In this document: one piece after another, positions 1-11,402 of the stretch
Layout of the letters: every line of letters begins with the position of its first letter
How positions within the stretch are numbered: the first letter of the stretch is position 1
DNA from: Mercurialis annua
Taxonomy: Eukaryota; Streptophyta; Magnoliopsida; Malpighiales; Euphorbiaceae
Assembly: GCF_937616625.2 (NCBI RefSeq)
Contig: NC_065577.1
Span: 19,419,501 to 19,483,500 of the forward strand
Length of the DNA: 64,000 nucleotides
Direction of reading: 5' to 3'
Notes under the pieces: model-generated
Databases searched by the model: none
Seen by the model: only the letters and a program-made list of their open reading frames with translations
Told to the model about the DNA's origin: nothing
Position numbers and translations under genes: made by a program

Positions 1-207
1 AACATTTGGATTTGTTTCGTAACGTTTGTAAACGTTTGGCTTAAATCGCTAAAAAGGTGAAACGTTTGGATTTATTTCGTAACGTTTGTAAATATTTGGC
101 TTCAATCGCTAAACATGTGAAACGTTTGGATTTGTTTCTTAACGTTTGTTAACGTTTGTCTTACATCGCTAAAAAGGAGAAATGTTTGAATTTGTTTTGT
201 AACGTTT
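1..207. repeat. Satellite monomers flanking the first HOR
   Basis: These are about three and a half monomers that match 8257-8453, including the diagnostic TTCTTAA and AAACATGTGAAAC variants. That places them as the left flank of the 1274-bp HOR, just as 8257-8453 flanks the isolated copy at 8454. They are not repeated between the tandem copies at 1422, 2696, 3911 and 5186, so they mark the left edge of that local amplification. Confidence 0.8.
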
Positions 208-3200
208 GAAACGTTTGGCTTATATTGCTAAAATGGGGAAATATTTGGATTTGTTTCGTAACGTTTGTAAACGTTAGGCTTAAATCGCTAAAAAAGTGAA
301 ACATTTGGTTTTCTTTCGTAACGTTTGTAAACGTTCGGCTTAATTTGTTAAAAAGATGAAATGTTTGGATTTGTTTCGTAACGTTTCTTAATGTTTGGCT
401 TTAATCGCTAAAAAGGGGAAACGTTTGGATTTAGCTTAAATCGCTAAAAATGTGAAACTTTTGTATTTGTTTCGTACCGTTTGTAAATATTTGGCTTAAA
501 TTGCTAAAAAAGTTGGAATGTTTGGATTTGTTTCGTAAAATTTGTAAACGTTTCGCTAAAATTGCTATAAAGGGGAAACACTTGGATTTGTTTTGGAATG
601 TTTGTAAACAATTGGCTTAAATTGATAAAAAGGTGAAACGCTTGGTTTTGTTTCGCAATGTTAGTAAACATTTGGCTTAAATCGCTAAAAAGGCGAAACG
701 TTTGAATTTGTTTCGTAACATTTTAAACGTTTGGCTTAAATTGCTAAAATGGGGAAACATTTGGATTTGTTTCGTAACGTTTGTAAACGATTGGCTTAAA
801 TCGCTAAAAAGGTGAAATGTTTGGTTTTGTTTAGTAACGTTTGTAAACGTTCGGCTTAAATCGCTGAAAAGGTGAAACGTTTGGACTTGTTTCGTAGCGT
901 TTCTAAACGTTTGGCTTTAATGGCTACAAAGGTGAAACGTTTGGAATTGTTTCGTACCGTTTGTAAACGTTCGGCTAAATAGCTACAAAGGTGAAACGTT
1001 TGGATTTGTTTCGTAGGGTTTGTAAACATTTGGCTTAAATCGCTAAAAAGGGGAAATGTTTGGATTTGTTTCGTAGCGTTTGTAAACATTTGACTTAAAT
1101 CGCTAAAAAGGTGAAACATTTGGATTTGTTTCGTAACATATGTAAACATTTGGCTTAAATCGCTAAAAAGGTAAAACGTTTGAATTTGTTTTGCAATATT
1201 TGTAAACGTTTGGCTTATATCGTTAAAAAGGTTAAGCGCTTGGATTTGTTTCGTAGCGTTTGTATACGTTTGGCTTAAATTGCTTAAAAGGTGAAACACT
1301 TGGATTTGTTACGCAACGTTTGCAAACATTTGGTTTAGTTTCATAACGTTTGGATTTGTTTCGTAACGTTTGTAAATGTTTTGCTTAAATGGCTAAAAAG
1401 GTGAAACATTTCGTTTTGTTTGAAACGTTTGGCTTATATTGCTAAAATGGGGAAACATTTGGATTTGTTTCGTAACGTTTGTAAACATTAGGCTTAAATC
1501 GCTAAAAAAGTGAAACGTTTGGTTTTCTTTCGTAACGTTTGTAAACGTTCGGATTAATTCGCTAAAAAAGTGAAACGTTTGGTTTTGTTTCGTAACATTT
1601 GTGAACGTTTCGCTTAAATTGCTAAAAAGGTGAATCGTTTGGATTTGTTTCGTAACGTTTGTTAATGTTTGGCTTAAATCGCTAAAAAGGGGAAACGTTT
1701 GGATTTAGCTTAAATCGCTAAAAATGTGAAACTTTTGTATTTGTTTCGTACCGTTTGTAAATATTTGGCTTAAATTGCTAAAAAAGTTGGAATGTTTGGA
1801 TTTGTTTCGTAACATTTGTAAACGTTTCGCTAAAATTGCTATAAAGGGGAAACACTCGGATTTGTTTTGGAATGTTTGTAAACAATTGGCTTAAATTGAT
1901 AAAAAGGTGAAACGCTTGGTTTTGTTTCGCAATGTTAGTAAACATTTGGCTTAAATCGCTAAAAAGGCGAAACGTTTGAATTTGTTTCGTAACATTTTAA
2001 ACGTTTGGCTTAAATTGCTAAAATGGGGAAACATTTGGATTTGTTTCGTAACGTTTGTAAACGATTGGCTTAAATCGCTAAAAAGGTGAAATGTTTGGTT
2101 TTGTTTAGTAACGTTTGTAAACGTTCGGCTTAAATCGCTGAAAAGGTGAAACGTTTGGACTTGTTTCGTAGCGTTTCTAAACGTTTGGCTTTAATGGCTA
2201 CAAAGGTGAAACGTTTGGATTTGTTTCGTACCGTTTGTAAGCGTTCGGCTAAATAGCTACAAAGGTGAAACGTTTGGATTTGTTTCGTAGGGTTTGTAAA
2301 CATTTGGCTTAAATCGCTAAAAAGGGGAAATGTTTGGATTTGTTTCGTAGCGTTTGTAAACATTTGACTTAAATCGCTAAAAAGGTGAAACATTTGGATT
2401 TGTTTCGTAACATATGTAAACATTTGGCTTAAATCGCTAAAAAGGTAAAACGTTTGAATTTGTTTTGCAATATTTGTAAACGTTTGGCTTATATCGTTAA
2501 AAAGGTTAAGCGCTTGGATTTGTTTCGTAGCGTTTGTATACGTTTGGCTTAAATTGCTTAAAAGGTGAAACACTTGGATTTGTTAGGCAACGTTTGCAAA
2601 CATTTGGTTTAGTTTCATAACGTTTGGATTTGTTTCGTAACATTTGTAAACGTTTTGCTTAAATGGCTAAAAAGGTGAAACATTTCGTTTTGTTTGAAAC
2701 GTTTGGCTTATATTGCTAAAATGGGGAAACATTTGGATTTGTTTCGTAACGTTTGTAAACATTAGGCTTAAATCGCTAAAAAAGTGAAACGTTTGGTTTT
2801 CTTTCGTAACGTTTGTAAACGTTCGGCTTAATTCGTTAAAAAGGTGAAATGTTTGGATTTGTTTCGTAACATTTGTGAACGTTTCGCTTAAATTGCTAGA
2901 AAGGTGAATCGTTTGGATTTGTTTCGTAACGTTTGTTAATGTTTGGCTTAAATCGCTAAAAAGGGGAAACGTTTGGATTTAGCTTAAATCGCTAAAAATG
3001 TGAAACTTTTGTATTTGTTTCGTACCGTTTGTAAATATTTGGCTTAAATTGCTAAAAAAGTTGGAATGTTTGGATCTGTTTCGTAACATTTGTAAACGTT
3101 TCGCTAAAATTGCTATAAAGGGGAAACACTCGGATTTGTTTTGGAATGTTTGTAAACAATTGGCTTAAATTGATAAAAAGGTGAAACGCTTGGTTTTGTT

Positions 3201-6200
3201 TCGCAATGTTAGTAAACATTTGGCTTAAATCGCTAAAAAGGCGAAACGTTTGAATTTGTTTCGTAACATTTTAAACGTTTGGCTTAAATTGCTAAAATGG
3301 GGAAACATTTGGATTTGTTTCGTAACGTTTTTAAACGATTGGCTTAAATCGCTAAAAAGGTGAAATGTTTGGTTTTGTTTAGTAACGTTTGTAAACGTTC
3401 GGCTTAAATCGCTGAAAAGGTGAAACGTTTGGACTTGTTTCGTAGCGTTTGTAAACGTTTGGCTTTAATGGCTACAAAGGGGAAACGTTTGGATTTGTTT
3501 CGTACCGTTTGTAAACGTTTGGCTTATATTGCTAAAATGGGGAAACATTTGGATTTGTTTCGTAACGTTTGTAAACATTAGGCTTAAATCGCTAAAAAGG
3601 TGAAACATTTGGATTTGTTTCGTAACATATGTAAACATTTGGCTTAAATCGCTAAAAAGGTAAAACGTTTGAATTTGTTTTGCAATATTTGTAAACGTTT
3701 GGCTTATATCGTTAAAAAGGTTAAGCGCTTGGATTTGTTTCGTAGCGTTTGCATACGTTTGGCTTAAATTGCTTAAAAGGTGAAACACTTGGATTTGTTA
3801 CGCAACGTTTGCAAACATTTGGTTTAGTTTCATAACGTTTGGATTTGTTTCGTAACGTTTGTAAACGTTTTGCTTAAATGGCTAAAAAGGTGAAACATTT
3901 CGTTTTGTTTGAAACGTTTGGCTTATATTGCTAAAATGGGGAAACATTTGGATATGTTTCGTAACGTTTGTAAACATTAGGCTTAAATCGCTAAAAAAGT
4001 GAAACGTTTGGTTTTCTTTCGTAACGTTTGTAAACGTTCGGCTTAATTCGTTAAAAAGGTGAAATGTTTGGATTTGTTTCGTAACATTTGTGAACGTTTC
4101 GCTTAAATTGCTAAAAAGGTGAATCGTTTGGATTTGTTTCGTAACGTTTGTTAATGTTTGGCTTAAATCGCTAAAAAGGGGAAACGTTTGGATTTAGCTT
4201 AAATCGCTAAAAATGTGAAACTTTTGTATTTGTTTCGTACCGTTTGTAAATATTTGGCTTAAATTGCTAAAAAAGTTGGAATGTTTGGATTTGTTTCGTA
4301 ACATTTGTAAACGTTTCGCTAAAATTGCTATAAAGGGGAAACACTCGGATTTGTTTTGGAATGTTTGTAAACAATTGGCTTAAATTGATAAAAAGGTGAA
4401 ACGCTTGGTTTTGTTTCGCAATGTTAGTAAACATTTGGCTTAAATCGCTAAAAAGGCGAAACGTTTGAATTTGTTTCGTAACATTTTAAACGTTTGGCTT
4501 AAATTGCTAAACTGGGGAAACATTTGGATTTGTTTCGTAACGTTTGTAAACGATTGGCTTAAATCGCTAAAAAGGTGAAATGTTTGGTTTTGTTTAGTAA
4601 CGTTTGTAAACGTTCGGCTTAAATCGCTGAAAAGGTGAAACGTTTGGACTTGTTTCGTAGCGTTTCTAAACGTTTGGCTTTAATGGCTACAAAGGTGAAA
4701 CGTTTGGATTTGTTTCGTACCGTTTGTAAACGTTCGGCTAAATAGCTACAAAGGTGAAACGTTTGGATTTGTTTCGTAGGGTTTGTAAACATTTGGCTTA
4801 AATCGCTAAAAAGGGGAAATGTTTGGATTTGTTTCGTAGCGTTTGTAAACATTTGACTTAAATCGCTAAAAAGGTGAAACATTTGGATTTGTTTCGTAAC
4901 ATATGTAAACATTTGGCTTAAATCGCTAAAAAGGTAAAACGTTTGAATTTGTTTTGCAATATTTGTAAAACGTTTGGCTTATATCGTTAAAAAGGTTAAG
5001 CGCTTGGATTTGTTTCGTAGCGTTTGCATACGTTTGGCTTAAATTGCTTAAAAGGTGAAACACTTGGATTTGTTACGCAACGTTTGCAAACATTTGGTTT
5101 AGTTTCATAACATTTGGATTTGTTTCGTAACGTTTGTAAACGTTTTGCTTAAATGGCTAAAAAGGTGAAACATTTCGTTTTGTTTGAAACGTTTGGCTTA
5201 TATTGCTAAAATGGGGAAACATTTGGATATGTTTCGTAACGTTTGTAAACATTAGGCTTAAATCGCTAAAAAAGTGAAACGTTTGGTTTTCTTTCGTAAC
5301 GTTTGTAAACGTTCGGCTTAATTCGTTAAAAAGGTGAAATGTTTGGATTTGTTTCGTAACATTTGTGAACGTTTCGCTTAAATTGCTAAAAAGGTGAATC
5401 GTTTGGATTTGTTTCGTAACGTTTGTTAATGTTTGGCTTAAATCGCTAAAAAGGGGAAACGTTTGGATTTAGCTTAAATCGCTAAAAATGTGAAACTTTT
5501 GTATTTGTTTCGTACCGTTTGTAAATATTTGGCTTAAATTGCTAAAAAAGTTGGAATGTTTGGATTTGTTTCGTAACATTTGTAAACGTTTCGCTAAAAT
5601 TGCTATAAAGGGGAAACACTCGGATTTGTTTTGGAATGTTTGTAAACAATTGGCTTAAATTGATAAAAAGGTGAAACGCTTGGTTTTATTTCGCAATGTT
5701 AGTAAACATTTGGCTTAAATCGCTAAAAAGGCGAAACGTTTGAATTTGTTTCGTAACATTTTAAACGTTTGGCTTAAATTGCTAAAATGGGGAAACATTT
5801 GGATTTGTTTCGTAACGTTTTTAAACGATTGGCTTAAATCGCTAAAAAGGTGAAATGTTTGGTTTTGTTTAGTAACGTTTGTAAACGTTCGGCTTAAATC
5901 GCTGAAAAGGTGAAACGTTTGGACTTGTTTCGTAGCGTTTGTAAACGTTTGGCTTTAATGGCTACAAAGGGGAAACGTTTGGATTTGTTTCGTACCGTTT
6001 GTAAACGTTTGGCTTAAATCGCTACAAAGGTGAAACGTTTGGATTTGTTTCGTTGGGTTTGTAAACATTTGGCTTAAATCGCTAAAAAGGGGAAATGTTT
6101 GGATTTGTTTCGTAGCGTTTGTAAACATTTGACTTAAATCGCTAAAAAGGTGAAACATTTGGATTTGTTTCATACCGTATGTAAACATTTGGCTTAAATC

Positions 6201-6459
6201 GCTAAAAAGGTAAAACGTTTGAATTTGTTTTGCAATATTTGTAAACGTTTGGCTTATATCGTTAAAAAGGTTAAGCGCTTGGATTTGTTTCGTAGCGTTT
6301 GTATACGTTTGGCTTAAATTGCTAAAAAGGTGAAACACTTGGATTTGCTACGCAACGTTTGCAAATGTTTGGTTTAGTTTATAACGTTTGGATTTGTTTC
6401 GTAACGTTTGTAAACGTTTTGCTTAAATGGCTAAAAAGGTGAAACATTTCGTTTTGTTT
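208..6459. repeat. Higher-order repeat, ~1274 bp, five tandem copies
   Basis: Using GAAACGTTTGGCTTATATTG as the unit start, copies begin at 208, 1422, 2696, 3911 and 5186. Starts are spaced 1214, 1274, 1215 and 1275 bp. A second private marker, a truncated monomer reading GGATTTAGCTTAAATCGC, lies near 421, 1695, 2969, 4184 and 5459 (spacings 1274, 1274, 1215, 1275). The unit is about 21 monomers including shortened ones. Copy 1 lacks one monomer near 350. Copy 3 is one monomer short and carries a misplaced unit-start monomer near 3519-3595. By eye the copies are nearly identical. Each unit carries an open minus-strand stretch of 97-147 codons that is only translated satellite. Confidence 0.92.
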
Positions 6460-8256
6460 CGTAACGTTTGGATTTTCTTTGTCACGTTTATAAAAGTTTG
6501 GCTTAAATCACTAGAAACGTGAAACTTTTAGATTTGTTTCATTACGGTTGTAAACGTTTCGCATAAATTGCTAAGGGTTTTGTAACGTTTTAAACGTTTG
6601 AATTTGTTTGTAACGTTTGTAAACGTTTGGCTTAAATTAGCTAAAAAGGTGAAACGTTTGGATTTGTTTTGTACCGTTTGTAAAGGTTTGGCTTAAATCG
6701 CTACAAAGGTGAAACATTTGGATTTATTTCGTAACGTTTGTAAACGTTTGGCCTAAATCGCTAAAAAGGGGAAACGTTTGGATTTGTTCCGTAGCGTTTG
6801 TAAACGTTTGGCATAAATCGCTAAAAAGGTGAAACGTTTGGATTGGTTTCGTATCGTTTGTAAACGTTTGGCTTAATTTGCTAAAAAGGTGAAACACTTG
6901 GATCTGTTTCGTTACGTTTCTAAATGTTTGGCTTCAATCGCTAAAAATGTGACACGTTTGGATTTGTTTCTTAACGCTTGTAAGTGTTTGGCTTAAATCG
7001 CTAAAAAGGAGAAACGTTTGGATTTGTTTCAAAACGTTTTAAACTTTTGGCTTAAATTGCTAAAATGGGGAATCATTTGGATTTATTTCGTAACGTTTGT
7101 AATCGTTTGGCTTAAATCGCTAAAAAGGGGAAACGCTTGGTTTTGTTTCGTAACGTTTGTAAACGTTTGGCTTAAATCGCTAAAAAGGTGAAACGTTTGG
7201 ATTTATTTCGTATCATTTGTAAACGTTTTGCTTAAATTTCTAAAAAGGAGAAATGTTTGGATTTGTTTTATAACTTTTGTAAACGTTTGGCTTAAATCGC
7301 GAAAAAGGTGAAACGTTTTGATTTGTTTTGTCAGGTTTGTAAACGTTTGGCCTAAATCGCTAAAAAGGTGAAACGTTTGGATTTGTTTCGTGATGTTTGT
7401 AAACATTTGGCTTAAAACGCAAAAAAGGGGAAACGTTTGGATTTGTTTGTAACGTTTGTAAACGTTTGGCTTAAATTGATAAAAAGGTGAAACGCTTTAA
7501 TTTGTTTCGTATCATTTGTAAACGTTTGGCTAAAATTGCTAAAAAGGTGAAATGCTTGGATATGTTTTCTAATAATTGTAAACGTTTGGCATAATTTACT
7601 AAAAAGGTGAAACGGATTGCATTGTTGCGCAACGTTTGTAAACGTATGGCTTAAATCGTTAAAAATGGGAAACGTTTGTATTTGTTTCATAACATTTTAA
7701 ACGTTTGGGTTTGTTTCGTAACGTTTGTAAAAATTTGGATTTGTTTCGTAACGTTAGCAAACGTTTGGCTTAAATTTCTAAAAAGGTGAAACATTTATAT
7801 TTTTTTCGTAACGTTTGTAAACATTTTGCTTAAAAAGCTAAAAAGGTGAAACATTTGGATTTGTTTCGTAACGTTTGTAAAGGTTTGGCTTAAATTGCTA
7901 AAAAGGGAAACGTTTGGATTTGTTTCATAATGTTTGTAAACGTTTGCCTTAAATTGCTAAAAAGGTGAAACATTTGGATTTTTTTTGTTACGTTTGTAAA
8001 CCTTTGGCTTATATCTATAAAAAGGTGAAACGTTTGGATTTGTTTCGTAACGTTTGTAAACATTTGGCTTAAATCGCTAAAAAGGTGAAATGTTTGAATT
8101 TGTTTTCCAACATTTGTAAATGTTTGGCTTAAATCTCTAAAAAGGTTAAACACTTGGATTTGTTTCGTAGCGTTTGTATACGTTTGGCTTAAATTGCTAA
8201 AAAGGGAAACGCTTGGATTTGTTTCGCAACGTTTGTAAACATTTGTTTTGTTTCGT
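6460..8256. repeat. Diverged satellite block between 1274-type HOR copies
   Basis: The 60-bp monomer continues but no longer follows the 1274-bp order. The start (6460-6600) is homologous to 9730-9880, sharing AAAGTTTGGCTTAAATCAC and a run-on GGGTTTTGTAACGTTTTAAACG monomer. The later part (7412-7690) is homologous to 11403, 14614 and 17922, including the TTGCGCAACG variant. The block therefore links the 1274-type HOR to the 3.2-3.3-kb HOR that dominates further right. No gene or foreign insertion was seen. Confidence 0.8.
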
Positions 8257-9727
8257 AACATTTGGATTTGTTTCGTAACGTTTGTAAACGTTTGGCTTAA
8301 ATCGCTAAAAAGGTGAAATGTTTGGATTTATTTCGTAACGTTTGTAAATATTTGGCTTCAATCGCTAAACATGTGAAACGTTTGGATTTGTTTCTTAAGG
8401 TTTGGCTTACAACGCTAAAAAGGAGAAACGTTTGAATTTGTTTCGAAATGTTTGAAATGTTTGGCTTATATTGCTAAAATGGGGAAACATTTGGATTTGT
8501 TTCGTAACGTTTGTAAACGTTAGGCTTAAATCGCTAAAAAAGTGAAACGTTTGGTTTTCTTTCGTAACGTTTGTAAACGTTCGGCTTAATTCGCTAAAAA
8601 GGTGAAATGTTTGGATTTGTTTCGTAACATTTGTGAACGTTTCGCTCAAATAGCTAAAAAGGTGAATCGTTTGGATTTGTTTCGTAACGTTTGTTAATGT
8701 TTGGCTTTAATCGCTAAAATGGGGAAACGTTTGGATTTGGCTTAAATCGCTAAAAATGTGAAACTTTTGGATTTGTTTCGTACCGTTTGTAAATATTTGG
8801 CTTAAATTGCTAAAAAAGTTGGAATGTTTGGATTTGTTTCGTAACATTTGTAAACGTTTCGCTAAAATTGCTATAAAGGGGAAACACTCGGATTTGTTTT
8901 GGAATGTTTGTAAACAATTGGCTTAAATTGATAAAAAGGTGAAACGCTTGGTTTTGTTTCGCAATGTTAGTAAACATTTGGCTTAAATCGCTAAAAAGGC
9001 GAAACGTTTGAATTTGTTTCGTAACATTTTAAACGTTTGGCTTAAATTGCTAAAATGGGGAAACATTTGGATTTGTTTCGTAACGTTTTTAAACGATTGG
9101 CTTAAATCGCTAAAAAGGTGAAATGTTTGGTTTTGTTTAGTAACGTTTGTAAACGTTCGGCTTAAATCGCTGAAAAGGTGAAACGTTTGGACTTGTTTCG
9201 TAGCGTATGTAAACGTTTGGCTTTAATGGCTACAAAGGGGAAACGTTTGGATTTGTTTCGTACCGTTTGTAAACATTCGGCTTAAATCGCTACAAAGGTG
9301 AAACGTTTGGATTTGTTTCGTTGGGTTTGTAAAAATTTGGCTTAAATCGCTAAAAAGGGGAAATGTTTGGATTTGTTTCGTAGCGTTTGTAAACATTTGA
9401 CTTAAATAGCTAAAAAGGTGAAACATTTGGATTTGTTTCGTACCGTATGTAAACATTTGGCTTAAATCGCTAAAAAGGTAAAACGTTTGAATTTGTTTTG
9501 CAATATTTGTAAACATTTGGCTTATATCGTTAAAAAGGTTAAGCACTTGGATTTGTTTCGTAGCGTTTGTATACGTTTGGCTTAAATTGCTAAAAAGGTG
9601 AAACACTTGGATTTGTTATGCAACGTTTGCAAACGTTTGGTTCAGTTTCAAAACGTTTGGATTTGTTTCGTAATGTTTGTAAACTTTTGGCTTAAATCAC
9701 TAAAAAGGTGAAACATTTCGTTTTGTT
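8257..9727. repeat. Isolated copy of the 1274-type HOR with left flank
   Basis: 8257-8453 matches window positions 1-207, and 8454-9727 matches the 1274-bp unit. The diagnostic truncated monomer lies near 8727, with GGATTTGG in place of GGATTTAG. It is more diverged from the five tandem copies than they are from each other. This is consistent with its being outside the locally homogenised cluster. Confidence 0.85.
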
Positions 9728-11402
9728 TCGTAACGTTTGGATTTGCTTTGTAACGTTTGTAAAAGTTTGGCTTAAATCACTAAATATGTGAAACTTTTAG
9801 ATTTGTTTCATTACGTTTGTAAATTTTTTGCATAAATTGCTAAAAAGGGTTTTGTAACGTTTTAAACGTTTGGATTAGTTTCGTGACGTTTGTAAACGTC
9901 TGGCTTAATTAGCTAAAAAGGTGAAATGTTTTGATTTGTTTCGTACCGTTTGTAAATGTTTGGCTTAAATCGCTACAAAGGTGAAACATTTAGATTTATT
10001 TCGTAACGTTTATAAACGTTTGTCCTAAATCGCTAAAAAGGGGAAACGTTTGGATTTGTTTCGTAGGGTTTGTAAACGTTTGGCATAAATCGCTAAAAAG
10101 GTGAAACGTTTGGATTGGTTTCGTACCGTTTGTAAAAGTTTGGCTTAATTTGCTAAAAAGGTGAAACACTTGGATTTGTTTCGTTACGTTTGTAAATGTT
10201 TGGCTTCAATCGCTAAAAATGTGACACGTTTGGATTTGTTTCATAACGTTTGTAAACGTTTGGCTTAAATCGCTAAAAAGGTGAAACGTTTGGATTTGTT
10301 TTGTAAGGTTTTTAAACGTTTGGCTTGAATCGCTAAAAAGGTGAAATGTTTGGATTTGTTTCGTAGCCTTTGTAAACGTTTGGCTTAAATCGCTAAAAAG
10401 GTGAAACGTTTGGATTGGTTTCGTACCGTTTGTAAACGTTTGGCTTAATTTGCTAAAAAGGTGAAACACTTGGATTTTTTTCGTTACATTTGTAAATGTT
10501 TGGCTTCAATCGCTAAAAATATGACACGTTTGGATTTGTTTCTTAAGACTTGTAAACGTTTGGCTTATATCGCTAAAAAGACGAAACGTTTGGATTTGTT
10601 TCATAACGTTTTAAACTTTTGGCGTAAATTGTTAAAATGGGGAATCATTTGGATTTGTTTCGTAACGTTTGTAATCGTTTGGCTTAAATTGCTGAAAAGG
10701 TGAAACGCTTGGTTTTGTTTCGTAACGTTTCCAAACGTTTGGCTTAAATCGCTAAAAAGTTGAAACGTTTGGATTTGTTTCGTATAATTTGTAAACGTTT
10801 TGCTTAAATTGCTAAAAATGAGAAACGTTTGGATTTGTTTCATAACGTTTGTAAATGTTTGGCTTAAATCGCTAAAAAGGTGAAACGTTTGGATTTGTTT
10901 TGTAAGGTTTGTAAATGTTTGGCTTAAATCGCTAAAAAGGTGAAATATTTGGATTTGTTTCGTAGCCTTTGTAAACGTTTGGCTTAAATCGCTGAAAAGG
11001 GGAAACGTTTGGATTTGTTTCATAACGTTTGTAAACGTTTGGCTTAAATCGCTAAAAAGTTGAAACGTTTGGATTTTTTTGTAAAGTTTTTAAACGTTTG
11101 GCTTAAATCGCTAAAAAGGTGAAATGTTTGGATTTGTTTCGTAGCCTTTGTAAACGTTTGGCTTAAATTGCTAAAAAGGGGAAACGTTTGGATTTGTTTC
11201 GTACCGTTTGTAAACGTTTGGCTTAAATCGCTACAAAGGTGAAACGTTTGGATTTGTTCCGTAACGTATGTAAGCCTTCGGTTTAAATCTCTATAAAGGC
11301 GAAACTTTTGGATTTTTTTCGTAGCGTTTGTATACGTTTGACTTAAATCGCTAAAAAGGTGGAACGTTTGGATTTGTTTCGTGATGTTTGTAAACATTTA
11401 GC
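9728..11402. repeat. Locally reduplicated monomers
   Basis: This is 60-bp satellite with short-range duplications. The monomer pair carrying TTTGTAAGGTT and then TTTCGTAGCCTTTG occurs near 10282, 10882 and 11062, about 600 and 180 bp apart, that is ten and three monomers. This expands the distance between the homologous markers at 7412 and 11403 to 3991 bp, against 3.2-3.3 kb further right. No gene was seen. Confidence 0.75.

Noticed and set aside
856..1299. 147-codon minus-strand open frame, repeated at 2130-2573 and in shorter forms across the array
   Set aside because: It is pure 60-bp satellite translated in its stop-free frame. It has no start context, no conserved ends, varying breaks between copies and variation that follows CpG decay instead of codon position.
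8280..8292. GTAAACA/TGTTTAC forkhead-like motifs in AACATTT variants
   Set aside because: Forkhead factors are not found in plants, and the motif arises from CG to CA change within the dyad.
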